Assembly (NCBI RefSeq): GCF_036880405.1
Contig: NZ_JBAJJM010000001.1
Coordinates: 1 to 64,000 of the forward strand
From: Mannheimia indoligenes
GTDB taxonomy: Bacteria > Pseudomonadota > Gammaproteobacteria > Enterobacterales > Pasteurellaceae
Direction of reading: 5' to 3'
Length of the DNA: 64,000 bases
Part shown: piece by piece, positions 16,181 to 24,423 of the stretch
Position numbering within the stretch: the first letter of the stretch is position 1
Layout: every line of letters starts with the position of its first letter
Notes under the pieces: generated by a model
Database searches by the model: none
The model's input: only the letters and a program-made list of their open reading frames with translations
What the model was told of the DNA's origin: nothing
Program-made: the position numbers and the translations under genes

Positions 16181-16975
16181 ATGTTACTTCCTATTTTAGC
16201 TATTGTAGCTTATGCCTTAACGTTGCTTTGGGTGGCTCCCACCTTAGTGAATTTGGAAAGTGCAACAGAAAATAAAAAGCCGAATATAACTCTTGTTTTT
16301 GGGTTTGGTTTATTAGCTATTCTTTTGCATTGTGCCGTGTTATACAACCAATTATGGTTAATAGAAGGGCAGAATTTTACGGTAACGAATGTGATCTCTT
16401 TAATGAGTTTCATTATGGCGATTTGTGTAACCTTTGCGTTGCTTAAATGGAAAACGGCTTGGTTTCCTCTTCTTGTTGTATATGCCTTTGCGATTTGTAG
16501 TGTGGCGGTAGCCAGTTTTGTGCAGGGGAGTTTTATCCGCAATATAGAAGAAAACGCAGGGTTTATTTTCCACTTAGGTATTGCTCTGTTCTCTTATGCA
16601 TTATTTTTCCTCGCCTTAATTTATGCGTTCCAGTTAAAATGGTTAGATCACAAACTCAAAAGCAAAAAAATGTTCTTTTGCTCAATTCTTCCGCCCTTAA
16701 TGTCGGTTGAACGCCATTTCTTTACCTTAACGCTTGCAGCACAGGCAATGCTTACGCTCACACTATTTTCGGGCGTGGTTTATCTACATAACTTTTTTGA
16801 GCCGGAGCATATTCATAAAGCGATTTTCTCATTTTTGGCTTGGATTGTTTATAACGTTCAAATATTAGGTCAGTGGAAATTACATTGGCGAGGAAAACGG
16901 GTGCTTATTTATTCGATTTCGGGTATGATGTTGCTCACAATCGGATATTTTGGTAGCCGTTTGATCGTCCATTAA
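16181..16975 (+). CDS. ypjD: YpjD-type inner-membrane protein (CcsA-like)
   Basis: A 264-residue protein with about eight hydrophobic helices and short loops, matching E. coli YpjD in length and layout. It falls in the cytochrome c assembly (CcsA/CcmC) superfamily, but I do not see the tryptophan-rich haem-handling WWD motif, so a role in cytochrome maturation is not supported. The following corB repeats the E. coli gene order ypjD-yfjD. A terminator separates the two genes here. Confidence 0.82.
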   Translation: MLLPILAIVAYALTLLWVAPTLVNLESATENKKPNITLVFGFGLLAILLHCAVLYNQLWLIEGQNFTVTNVISLMSFIMAICVTFALLKWKTAWFPLLVVYAFAICSVAVASFVQGSFIRNIEENAGFIFHLGIALFSYALFFLALIYAFQLKWLDHKLKSKKMFFCSILPPLMSVERHFFTLTLAAQAMLTLTLFSGVVYLHNFFEPEHIHKAIFSFLAWIVYNVQILGQWKLHWRGKRVLIYSISGMMLLTIGYFGSRLIVH

Positions 16976-16990
16976 TCGCTACAAGCGGTT

Positions 16991-17024
16991 AAAAAAGCCC
17001 GATTTTTTGCAAATCGGGCTTTTT
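16991..17024 (+). terminator. Terminator of ypjD, next to an uptake sequence
   Basis: The stem aaaagcccgatt / aatcgggctttt is followed by a short T run. The uptake motif ACAAGCGGT lies immediately upstream at 16981-16989. Confidence 0.85.
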
Positions 17025-17066
17025 AGGCGAAGTGAGTGATAACAATCATCGAATTGTGATCACTTT

Positions 17067-18371
17067 ATGATTAATTTATATAGGAATTCAATTTTGGACA
17101 GTATTCCCCTGAGTAGTTTATTTATTACCTTAGCTATTCTTTTAGTACTCTCTGCTTTTTTCTCGGGTTCGGAAACGGGCTTGATGTCTTTAAACCGTTA
17201 TAAAATGCGTCATCTTGCTGAGCAAGGACATAAAGGGGCAAAATTAGCGGAAAAACTCTTAGCACGAACGGATGTTTTGCTCAGTCTTATCTTAATCTGT
17301 AATAACCTTGTAAACATTGCTGCTTCTGCAATTGCTACAATGATCGGTATGCAACTTTCCGGCGAAAAGGGTGTTGCGATTGCTACCGGTTTACTTACAT
17401 TTGTAATGTTGGTTTTCTCTGAAATTCTGCCTAAAACTATTGCTGCGACTTACCCGGAAAAAGTTGGCTTTATTGTTAGTTTTGTATTAACACCCCTTAA
17501 GAAATTACTAAGCCCGATCGTCTTTTTAATGAATCTGATTATTGCAGGTTTGTTGAAATTACTGCGTATTCAGCAGAAAGATAAACAAGATCTTAGCCCA
17601 GAAGAACTGCGTAGTGTAGTGCTTGAGTCGGGTAAGTTTATTCCGGCAGAGCACCGTGAAATGCTTGTTTCTATTTTAGATATGGAAAAAGTTACAGTTG
17701 ATGACATTATGGTGCCTCGTAATGATATCAGCGGCATTGATATTGATGATGACTGGAAAGCAATTATGCGTCAGCTCAATCACGCCCCTCACGCTCGCGT
17801 ACTGATTTATAAAGGTGATATGGATAATAATATTCTCGGTATTTTGCGTGTGCGTGAAGCATTTCGTTTAATGTTGGAAAAAAACGAATTTACCAAAGAG
17901 ATGTTAGTGCGTGCGGTTGATGAAGTTTATTTTATTCCAGAAGGCACACCATTAACTACGCAATTAATGAACTTTAAAGCCAATAAAGAGAGAATAGGCT
18001 TAGTGGTTGATGAATATGGTGATATTAAAGGCTTAGTAACCCTTGAAGATATTTTAGAGGAAATTGTCGGCGAGTTTACCACTTCATCAGCCCCGACGCT
18101 TGAGCAAGAAGTTCAACAACAGTCAGATGGAACAGTGATTATTGAGGGGTCGGCAAATTTAAGGGATTTGAATAAACTATTTGCGTGGGATTTACCTATT
18201 GATGAAGCTCGAACATTTAATGGTTTGCTACTAGAACATTTAGAGAAAATTCCTGATGAAGGAATGGAATTTGAGTTATATAACTTAAAAGTTACTATTC
18301 TTGAGGTGGCGGACAATATGGTTAAACAAGCTAAAGTCGAGCATTTAGTAATAGAACAACCTTCGGTATAA
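17067..18371 (+). CDS. corB: CorB/YfjD-type CNNM magnesium-linked transporter
   Basis: A 434-residue HlyC/CorC-family protein. A DUF21 membrane domain (about residues 15-190, with FFSGSETGLMSLNRYKMRHL) is followed by a CBS pair (about 205-335, with DDIMVPRNDISGIDIDDDW and GLVVDEYGDIKGLVTLEDILEEIVG) and a C-terminal CorC_HlyC domain (about 350-425). Relatives move or sense magnesium. It is highly similar to E. coli YfjD. The ATG at 17067 has no clear ribosome site; an in-frame TTG at 17094 has TAGGAA at a good distance and may be the true start. Confidence 0.9.
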   Translation: MINLYRNSILDSIPLSSLFITLAILLVLSAFFSGSETGLMSLNRYKMRHLAEQGHKGAKLAEKLLARTDVLLSLILICNNLVNIAASAIATMIGMQLSGEKGVAIATGLLTFVMLVFSEILPKTIAATYPEKVGFIVSFVLTPLKKLLSPIVFLMNLIIAGLLKLLRIQQKDKQDLSPEELRSVVLESGKFIPAEHREMLVSILDMEKVTVDDIMVPRNDISGIDIDDDWKAIMRQLNHAPHARVLIYKGDMDNNILGILRVREAFRLMLEKNEFTKEMLVRAVDEVYFIPEGTPLTTQLMNFKANKERIGLVVDEYGDIKGLVTLEDILEEIVGEFTTSSAPTLEQEVQQQSDGTVIIEGSANLRDLNKLFAWDLPIDEARTFNGLLLEHLEKIPDEGMEFELYNLKVTILEVADNMVKQAKVEHLVIEQPSV

Positions 18372-18396
18372 GAATAATTTACCCAATGTTTAAGCT

Positions 18397-18435
18397 AATA
18401 ACACATCATTGTATAAATGATGTGTTATTTTTTTG
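18397..18435 (+). terminator. Terminator of corB
   Basis: A 13-bp stem (ataacacatcatt / aatgatgtgttat) with a 5-base loop is followed by seven T. Confidence 0.92.
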
Positions 18436-18710
18436 TTAAAAATTTAGCTAAAGAATTATGCTAAGCAAAGAAAGGTTTTTAATGCTTTTATCTGTAAAAT
18501 TCTGCTTTTTAGAACATTTAACTTTTTTTGTTTTATTTTTCGATATTTAATTTTGTATTTTAGTATTTTTAAGTCCATTTTTATTTTATTTTTCTACTTT
18601 ACTTTTATTTGGTATTTCGGCATATTTCGTTTTCAAAATGTGAATAATCACATTTCATACAATTTAAAGTCATTTTTTATATAAACTGTTACAAGTTTGA
18701 GGTATTTACT
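18436..18710. other. A+T-rich non-coding region before the NSS transporter
   Basis: About 275 bases with no supportable ORF, dominated by T-rich tracts. It carries one clear palindrome (annotated separately) and a TATAAA-like -10 near 18680. I see no RNA gene or riboswitch here. Confidence 0.6.
18636..18655 (+). promoter_or_regulatory. Candidate operator palindrome upstream of NSS transporter
   Basis: AAATGTGA-ATAA-TCACATTT has perfect 8-bp arms with a 4-base centre. The TGTGA/TCACA halves resemble CRP sites, but the 4-base spacing does not fit CRP (6). It lies 56 bases before the GTG start. The regulator is unknown. Confidence 0.5.
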
Positions 18711-20219
18711 GTGTCTATTCAATCATCAACAGCTCCACAAAGAGAAACCTTTGCCGGTCGTGGGGCATTTATTATGGCAGCTATTGGCTCGGCTGTCGGC
18801 TTAGGAAACATCTGGCGTTTCCCTTATACGACTTATGAAAACGGCGGTGGAGCATTTATTCTGCCATATATCATTGCATTATTGACCGCAGGTTTACCGT
18901 TGCTATTCTTAGATTATGCTATCGGGCATAAATATCGTGGTGGTGCACCGCTTTCTTTCCGCCGTTTCAGCCCTAAATTTGAAACTTTCGGCTGGTGGCA
19001 GGTATTAATCAACGTAATTATCGGTATCTATTACGCCGTTGTATTAGGCTGGGCAGCAAGTTATACCTATTTCTCGCTTAACAGTGCTTGGGGTGATAAA
19101 CCTGTTGATTTCTTTGTTGGCGAGTTCTTAAAAATGGGCGACATCACGCAAGGTGTTAGCTTTGAATTTGTAGGGGCAGTAACCGGTCCATTAATTGCAG
19201 TTTGGCTAGTAGCTATTGCTGTATTAGCTTTAGGGATCAAAAAAGGAATTTCAGCGGCTTCTAATATCCTAATGCCATTATTGGTTGTGATGTTCTTAAT
19301 CTTGGTAGGCTATTCTTTAACTCTGCCGGGAGCCACAAAAGGCTTAGATGCGTTGTTTACACCAAACTGGGAAAAACTAACTGACCCAAGTGTGTGGATT
19401 GCCGCTTACGGTCAAATCTTCTTCTCACTCTCAATCTGCTTTGGGATTATGATTACTTATGCTTCATACCTCAAGCCAAAAACAGATTTAACCGGTTCAG
19501 GTTTAGTGGTTGGCTTTGCCAACAGTGGCTTTGAATTATTAGCCGGTATCGGCGTATTTGCAGCACTTGGTTTTATGGCAACTGCGGCAGGTCAAGAGGT
19601 TAATGAAGTAGCGAAAGGCGGTATCGGCTTAGCGTTCTTTGCCTTCCCAACTATCATTAACCAAGCCCCGATGGGAGCATTAGTAGGCGTATTATTCTTC
19701 GGATCATTAACCTTCGCAGCATTAACCTCATTTATTTCTGTTGTTGAAGTTATCGTATCAGCAGTGCAAGATAAATTGAATGCAGGACGTGTAAAAGCGA
19801 CTGTACTGGTGGGTATTCCAATGATGGTTGTGTCAGTAATGTTGTTCGGTACAACCACAGGCTTACCAATGCTTGACGTAATGGATAAATTCGTGAACCA
19901 ATTCGGCATTGTGGCAGTAGCGTTCGTATCATTAGTTGTGATTGTAACCAGTGAAAAACTCAGTACGTTAGAAAGACATATTAACGAAGTTTCTTCATTT
20001 AAAGTTGGCTTTATCTGGCGTTTATGTATCGTAATTACCGCAGGTGTGCTTGCATTTATGTTATTCAGTGAGATTGCGAAAGTATATCGTGAGGGCTATG
20101 AAGGCTACCCAAGCTGGTTTGTAAACACCTTCGGTTGGGGTATGGCAATTGGCTTAGCGGTTGTGGCTTACCTACTTTCAAAACTCGTGTGGAAAAATGA
20201 ACCAAAAGGAGAACTATAA
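18711..20219 (+). CDS. Sodium-dependent NSS-family transporter
   Basis: A 502-residue neurotransmitter:sodium symporter-type protein with about twelve helices. The first helix carries the family hallmark GSAVGLGNIWRFPYTTYENGGGAF near residues 25-50, including the unwound sodium-site segment. Bacterial homologues import amino acids such as tryptophan, methionine or alanine. A MetS-like small subunit overlaps its stop codon, pointing to the MetP-type methionine/alanine group; that is an inference. The start is GTG with TTGAGGT upstream. A palindrome in the promoter region suggests specific regulation. Confidence 0.9.
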   Translation: MSIQSSTAPQRETFAGRGAFIMAAIGSAVGLGNIWRFPYTTYENGGGAFILPYIIALLTAGLPLLFLDYAIGHKYRGGAPLSFRRFSPKFETFGWWQVLINVIIGIYYAVVLGWAASYTYFSLNSAWGDKPVDFFVGEFLKMGDITQGVSFEFVGAVTGPLIAVWLVAIAVLALGIKKGISAASNILMPLLVVMFLILVGYSLTLPGATKGLDALFTPNWEKLTDPSVWIAAYGQIFFSLSICFGIMITYASYLKPKTDLTGSGLVVGFANSGFELLAGIGVFAALGFMATAAGQEVNEVAKGGIGLAFFAFPTIINQAPMGALVGVLFFGSLTFAALTSFISVVEVIVSAVQDKLNAGRVKATVLVGIPMMVVSVMLFGTTTGLPMLDVMDKFVNQFGIVAVAFVSLVVIVTSEKLSTLERHINEVSSFKVGFIWRLCIVITAGVLAFMLFSEIAKVYREGYEGYPSWFVNTFGWGMAIGLAVVAYLLSKLVWKNEPKGEL

Positions 20220-20317
20220 TGAGTACCGCAGCAATTATTACAATGGTGGTTGCAATGACGATCATTTGGGGAGGCTTAATTTTCGCAATTAAAAGCCTAC
20301 CGAAAGAAGAGCAATAA
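20219..20317 (+). CDS. Small NSS transporter subunit (MetS-like)
   Basis: A 32-residue peptide, one hydrophobic helix (ITMVVAMTIIWGGLIFAI) followed by a charged KSLPKEEQ tail. Its ATG overlaps the transporter stop codon (TAATG), so it is translationally coupled. The shape, length and place match the small MetS subunit described with MetP in Corynebacterium and annotated beside many NSS transporters. AAAGGAG lies just upstream. It is too short for routine ORF calling. Confidence 0.85.
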   Translation: MSTAAIITMVVAMTIIWGGLIFAIKSLPKEEQ

Positions 20318-20332
20318 TTTGCAAAGATAATT

Positions 20333-20365
20333 AAAAAAATGACCGCTTACAAGCGGTCATTTTTT
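20333..20365. terminator. Bidirectional terminator made of overlapping uptake motifs
   Basis: aaaaaatgaccgctt / aagcggtcatttttt is a 15-bp perfect stem with a 2-base nominal centre, containing ACAAGCGGT at 20349-20357. It stops the transporter operon on one side and grxA on the other. Confidence 0.92.
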
Positions 20366-20366
20366 A

Positions 20367-20627
20367 CTAAACAATGCCAAATTTTTTTTTCACAAAGGCT
20401 TGGAAATCAGTACAGCCGCCAACGTGAACATTATCAACAAAAATTTGTGGCACGGTTGCAACAGGCTTACCAACACGAGGCTCTAAATCTTCTTTTGATA
20501 AACCTTCTGCAATCATATCAATAAATTTAAAATCAAAATCGTTTAATTCGGTTTTCATTTTTTCAGCTAATTGTTTTGCACGCACGCAGTACGGGCAAGA
20601 TAAACGTCCATAAATTTCAACAAACAT
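20367..20627 (-). CDS. grxA: Glutaredoxin 1
   Basis: An 86-residue thioredoxin-fold protein with the dithiol active site CPYC at residues 11-14. TVPQIFVDNVHVGGCTDF carries the cis-proline and the glutathione-binding region. It matches E. coli GrxA closely (GRSGCPYCVRAKDLAEKL-type N-terminus). It reduces disulfides using glutathione, for example in ribonucleotide reductase and oxidised OxyR; oxyR and gshAB are also in this window. It is monocistronic, with an uptake motif upstream at 20655-20663. Confidence 0.95.
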   Translation of the reverse strand: MFVEIYGRLSCPYCVRAKQLAEKMKTELNDFDFKFIDMIAEGLSKEDLEPRVGKPVATVPQIFVDNVHVGGCTDFQAFVKKKFGIV

Positions 20628-20766
20628 CTTTTTTCCTCTATAAAGTTGTTAATAACAAGCGGTTATATTTTAACAATTTTTTGCAAATTAAGCATAGCTT
20701 TATTCACCTCACGGCTTGGGCTTTAATATGATATACTTCTATCAAATTTATTGACGAGAAAAGAAT

Positions 20767-22101
20767 ATGTCCGAATTAATGACCTTTGAGGAGCTTGATT
20801 TAAGCCCCCAACTTCTAAAAGCCTTAGTAAAAAAGGGCTACAGCCGCCCAACAGCAATTCAACAAGCCACTATTCCAGCTGCCCTTGAAGGGCGTGATTT
20901 ACTGGGTTCTGCTCCAACAGGCACAGGGAAAACTGCAGCCTTCTTACTGCCGGCGATTCAACATTTATTAGACTACCCACGCCGTAAACCGGGAGCTCCG
21001 CGTATTTTGGTACTTACACCTACTCGAGAGCTGGCAATGCAAGTGGCGGAGCAAGCAGAAGAGCTGGCACAATTTACCAACTTAAGTATTGCGACCATTA
21101 CAGGTGGAGTGGCGTATCAAAATCACGGCGAAGTCTTTAACAGTAATCAAGATATTGTGGTAGCAACGCCGGGTCGTTTGATGCAATATATCAAAGAAGA
21201 AAACTTTGATTGCCGAGCGGTTGAAGTGCTGATTTTTGACGAAGCAGACCGAATGTTACAAATGGGCTTTGGGCAAGATGCAGAGAAAATTGCGGCAGAA
21301 ACCCGTTGGCGTAAACATACTTGGTTATTCTCAGCCACTCTTGAAGGGGAGTTGTTAGAGGATTTCTCTGAGCGATTATTAAATGACCCAATAAAAGTAG
21401 ATGCAGAGCCAAGCCGCCGTGAACGTAAGAAAATCCAACAATGGTATTATCACGCTGATAACGTGGAGCATAAAACCAAATTGTTGGCTCGTCTTATCGG
21501 AGAATTTTCGGTGGAAAAAGCAATTGTGTTTGTTCGCCGCCGTGAAGATGTGCGAGAGCTAAGCGACATACTTCGCAAACGTGGTTTGCGTTCCACTTAC
21601 CTTGAAGGCGAAATGGCACAAACCCAACGTAATCAGGCGATTACCCGCTTAAAAGAGGGCGTTGTGAATGTTCTTGTTGCGACCGATGTGGCGGCTCGTG
21701 GTATCGACATTGACGATGTGGATTTCGTGATCAACTACGATTTGCCATACAGTGCCGACACTTACCTTCACCGCATCGGGCGAACCGCTCGTGCCGGCAA
21801 AAAAGGTTCGGCGGTTTCGCTAGTAGAAGCTCACGATTACAAGCTGCTCGGTAAAATCAAGCGTTATACGGAAGAAGCATTAAAGCCGCGTATTATCGAA
21901 GGCTTAGAGCCTCGCACCAAAGCCCCGAAAGACGGCGAGTTGAATGTAACGAGTAAAAAAGAAAAAGCCCGCATTAAAAAGAAAAAAGAGGTGAAGAAAG
22001 AAGCGGCGAAGCAAAAAGTAAAAGTTCGCCATAAAGACACCAAAAATATCGGTAAACGCCGTAAGCCAAGCAGTGAATCGGCAGCGGTTAAACAGGCATA
22101 A
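20767..22101 (+). CDS. srmB: ATP-dependent RNA helicase SrmB
   Basis: A 444-residue DEAD-box helicase that helps early 50S ribosome assembly. Motifs in order: Q motif (YSRPTAIQ, near 25-32), walker A APTGTGKT, PTREL, TPGR, DEAD (FDEADRML), SAT, and in the second domain ATDVAARGIDI and HRIGRTARAG. The C-terminal tail from about 380 is lysine/arginine-rich and unstructured, as expected for RNA binding. The N-terminal spacing and length match SrmB rather than the longer DeaD or RhlB. Confidence 0.93.
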   Translation: MSELMTFEELDLSPQLLKALVKKGYSRPTAIQQATIPAALEGRDLLGSAPTGTGKTAAFLLPAIQHLLDYPRRKPGAPRILVLTPTRELAMQVAEQAEELAQFTNLSIATITGGVAYQNHGEVFNSNQDIVVATPGRLMQYIKEENFDCRAVEVLIFDEADRMLQMGFGQDAEKIAAETRWRKHTWLFSATLEGELLEDFSERLLNDPIKVDAEPSRRERKKIQQWYYHADNVEHKTKLLARLIGEFSVEKAIVFVRRREDVRELSDILRKRGLRSTYLEGEMAQTQRNQAITRLKEGVVNVLVATDVAARGIDIDDVDFVINYDLPYSADTYLHRIGRTARAGKKGSAVSLVEAHDYKLLGKIKRYTEEALKPRIIEGLEPRTKAPKDGELNVTSKKEKARIKKKKEVKKEAAKQKVKVRHKDTKNIGKRRKPSSESAAVKQA

Positions 22102-22105
22102 TGAT

Positions 22106-22162
22106 ACAAGCGGTTATTTTCTGAAGATTTTTTGCAAAAAATTCATCAAAAATAACCGCTTG
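22106..22162 (+). terminator. Uptake-sequence hairpin downstream of srmB
   Basis: ACAAGCGGTTATTTT pairs with AAAAATAACCGCTTG over about 14 bp around an A/T-rich loop. No strong T run follows. The next base starts the two-component direct repeat, so the terminator abuts the regulator's promoter. Confidence 0.65.
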
Positions 22163-22194
22163 CTAATTCTTCGCTAATTTTTCTTATTTAGAAT
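22163..22194 (+). promoter_or_regulatory. PmrA-like box and -10 of the two-component operon
   Basis: A direct repeat CTAATT-N5-CTAATT is followed 9 bases later by TAGAAT, a good -10. The same arrangement, with the same spacings, stands before eptA. PmrA and related regulators bind 6-bp direct repeats with 5-bp spacing in place of a -35, which fits autoregulation. Confidence 0.7.
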
Positions 22195-22246
22195 GTTTGT
22201 CATCGGAACTGCTAAGCCGATATGTTTTTTTCATCATAATTTTAGA

Positions 22247-22280
22247 GGTTCAAACCGATTATTGGTTTGAGCTTTTTTTT
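22247..22280 (+). terminator. Terminator-like hairpin in the response-regulator leader
   Basis: The stem ggttcaaacc / ggtttgagct (10 bp with two G-U pairs) has a 7-base loop and eight T after it. It lies between the PmrA-like promoter and the regulator gene. It could attenuate the operon; alternatively it ends upstream transcription and a second promoter follows. Confidence 0.7.
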
Positions 22281-22291
22281 CGGCATATAAT
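22262..22291 (+). promoter_or_regulatory. Possible second promoter of the response regulator
   Basis: TTGGTT and a perfect TATAAT are 18 bases apart, the -10 lying 23 bases before the ATG. It overlaps the terminator-like hairpin, so it would give a short leader that bypasses it. Confidence 0.45.
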
Positions 22292-22313
22292 GGGCTAATT
22301 AGGAGAAGAAAAT

Positions 22314-22982
22314 ATGCGAATATTATTAGTTGAAGATGATGTAATGATTGCGAAGGCAGTAGAAGCCAGCTTAAAAGATGTAGGTTATGCGGTAGATTGG
22401 GTCAATAATGGCAAAGTTGCTGAAACCTCTTTGCGGGATCAAGCTTACGATATGGTTTTACTGGATTTGGGATTGCCCGGACAAGATGGGTTAATGGTTT
22501 TGCAGCACGTTCGTAATCTGAAAAATAATACGCCAATTGTGATTATGACTGCCCGAGATGATATTAATAGCCGTTTGGCAGGGCTGGACGGTGGGGCAGA
22601 TGATTATTTAGTCAAGCCTTTTGATTTGGCTGAATTACACGCCCGCATACGAGCCGTTATCCGCCGTCATAGCGGTCAGGCAACGCCAAAACCGAGTAAT
22701 GGTGTTTTAACGCTTGACCCGCAAACGTATCAAGTTGAAATTGCCGGACAAAACGAGATTGTTGCATTGACTAATAAAGAATTTACGGTTTTACAAGCAT
22801 TGGTTTTACGTCAAGGTATTATCCTTTCTCGAGCGGATTTAGAAGATAAACTCTATGGTTGGGGAGAGGAGGTAGAAAGCAATGCGATAGATTTCTTGAT
22901 TCATTCTATTCGTAAAAAAATTGGTAAAAACCATATTAAAAATGTGCGTGGTGTGGGTTGGCTGGTATCGAAGGAAGAATAG
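22314..22982 (+). CDS. OmpR-family response regulator (PmrA/QseB type)
   Basis: A 222-residue regulator. The receiver domain (1-118) has the acidic pair in VEDD, the phosphoacceptor D51 (VLLDLGLPG) and the switch lysine in LVKPF. The C-terminal winged helix (about 125-220) includes LTNKEFTVLQALV and a recognition region (LYGWGEEVESNAIDFLIHSI) of the QseB/PmrA kind. It probably controls lipid A modification, since eptA follows the sensor gene and shares its upstream repeat. Sequence alone does not separate PmrA/BasR from QseB. AGGAGAAG precedes the ATG. It is co-transcribed with the kinase. Confidence 0.9.
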   Translation: MRILLVEDDVMIAKAVEASLKDVGYAVDWVNNGKVAETSLRDQAYDMVLLDLGLPGQDGLMVLQHVRNLKNNTPIVIMTARDDINSRLAGLDGGADDYLVKPFDLAELHARIRAVIRRHSGQATPKPSNGVLTLDPQTYQVEIAGQNEIVALTNKEFTVLQALVLRQGIILSRADLEDKLYGWGEEVESNAIDFLIHSIRKKIGKNHIKNVRGVGWLVSKEE

Positions 22983-22987
22983 GAAAA

Positions 22988-24277
22988 ATGAAAAATTCAA
23001 TCAAATCACAATTAATGTGGGGCATTTCTGCTCTCCTATTTGTGACCGCACTATTGAATGCAGCTTATAACTTTTCGGATATTTGGCGGGAAACCAATGA
23101 ATTACAAGATAAGATATTAAAGCAGGTAGCAGATTATATTGAGCCGACCAAGGTCTATTCTGCAACCGATCTAGACCACGATAATATTCAATTACTGGTA
23201 CAAACTTCGGTGAGTCCAAATAGCATCTTTGATGTGAGCGGCAAACAGGCGGGTTTTTATGATACGGAACATCAAGGCAATCTATACCGCTTTTATTTGA
23301 AAGAGAAAGCCGATGGCTATGTATTAGTTGCACAAAATAGTCATTATCGTACTGATTTAGCGATGGATGTTGCATTAGATAATACCGTGCCATTTGCTAT
23401 TTTATTGCCGCTTACCCTACTGGCAATCGGTTTTTTGGTGCATTTCAAAATGCGAACGGTACAGCAGGTGTCTGAGGAGATTGAACAGCGTCAAGATCTC
23501 GATCTTACCCCAATCAATACACAACATATTCCGACGGAGATTCAAGGCTTCGCCAATGCGATTAATCAACTTTTGGCTAGAACCCAACATTTGATTGAGC
23601 AACAACAACGTTTTATTGCAGATGCTGCTCACGAAATGCGTAGCCCAATGACCGCACTGTCATTACAGGCAGAACGTCTTTCAGGGCAACAGCTACCAGA
23701 TGATCAAAGAGTGCAAATTGAGCAAATTCAGCAAAGTATTAAGCGTAATCGTCATTTAATTGAACAATTACTTTCTCTTGCGAAAGCCCAAGCCGGCAAT
23801 GTTACTTTACATAAAACGCAAATTAACTCACAACATTTATTCCGCCAAATCATTGAAAGTTTGTTGCCAATTAGTCAGCAAAAAGATCAGGATATAGGTG
23901 TGGTTGGTACGCAAACAGTAGCTTTTTATGCAGCAGAGATCGATATGTTTACTTTGGTAAAAACCTTGGCGGATAATGCTTTACGCTATACCCCCGTAGA
24001 AAGCCAAATTGATTTAGTTTGTGAAGAAAATGATGAGTTTGTCATTTTCAGTGTGGAAGATAATGGTAGAGGCATTCCGGTGGAAATGCGAGAGCAGGTT
24101 TTGGAACCTTTCTACCGTATTCTTGGCACAGAGCAGCAAGGTTCGGGGCTGGGTTTAGCCATTGCGGAAAATATCGCTAAACGATATGGAGGTTATATTG
24201 AATTACAAGATAGCCGACAATTTCCAACAGGGCTTTTAGTTAAAGTTTTTCTCCGGAAATCTTATCTGCAAGCCTAA
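22988..24277 (+). CDS. Sensor histidine kinase (PmrB/QseC type)
   Basis: A 429-residue inner-membrane kinase. Helix 1 spans about 9-28, a periplasmic sensor about 29-133, helix 2 about 134-153, then a HAMP-like linker. The phosphoacceptor is H215 in FIADAAHEMRSPMTAL. The ATP domain has the N box LADNALRYTP, and the G boxes DNGRGIP and GSGLGLAI. Six bases separate the ATG at 22988 from the regulator's stop; the longer form from an earlier start inside the regulator lacks conserved sequence. The periplasmic part lacks an obvious acidic iron-binding ExxE cluster, so the signal is not predicted. Confidence 0.9.
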   Translation: MKNSIKSQLMWGISALLFVTALLNAAYNFSDIWRETNELQDKILKQVADYIEPTKVYSATDLDHDNIQLLVQTSVSPNSIFDVSGKQAGFYDTEHQGNLYRFYLKEKADGYVLVAQNSHYRTDLAMDVALDNTVPFAILLPLTLLAIGFLVHFKMRTVQQVSEEIEQRQDLDLTPINTQHIPTEIQGFANAINQLLARTQHLIEQQQRFIADAAHEMRSPMTALSLQAERLSGQQLPDDQRVQIEQIQQSIKRNRHLIEQLLSLAKAQAGNVTLHKTQINSQHLFRQIIESLLPISQQKDQDIGVVGTQTVAFYAAEIDMFTLVKTLADNALRYTPVESQIDLVCEENDEFVIFSVEDNGRGIPVEMREQVLEPFYRILGTEQQGSGLGLAIAENIAKRYGGYIELQDSRQFPTGLLVKVFLRKSYLQA

Positions 24278-24328
24278 ATAGATGTGGGAGGGTATAATCA
24301 GAAAATGCCTTCCCATTTTTTATCTCTC

Positions 24329-24360
24329 CTAATTTTTCGCTAATTCTAGCGTTTTAGAAT
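24329..24360 (+). promoter_or_regulatory. PmrA-like box and -10 of eptA
   Basis: CTAATT-N5-CTAATT followed 9 bases later by TAGAAT, a near copy of the site before the response regulator. It puts eptA under the same regulator, 64 bases before its ATG. Confidence 0.7.
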
Positions 24361-24423
24361 ATCCACATAGAAAAGACAGATCATAGCGGTCAAATTTCCC
24401 TATTTTTTTACAAAGGATATTCA

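Noticed and set aside
17067..17093. First nine codons of corB as certainly translated
   Set aside because: No ribosome site precedes the ATG, while an in-frame TTG at 17094 has a good one, so the start is left open.
18636..18655. Standard CRP or FNR site
   Set aside because: The halves look like CRP but spacing is 4, not 6; the halves are not TTGAT/ATCAA as needed for FNR.
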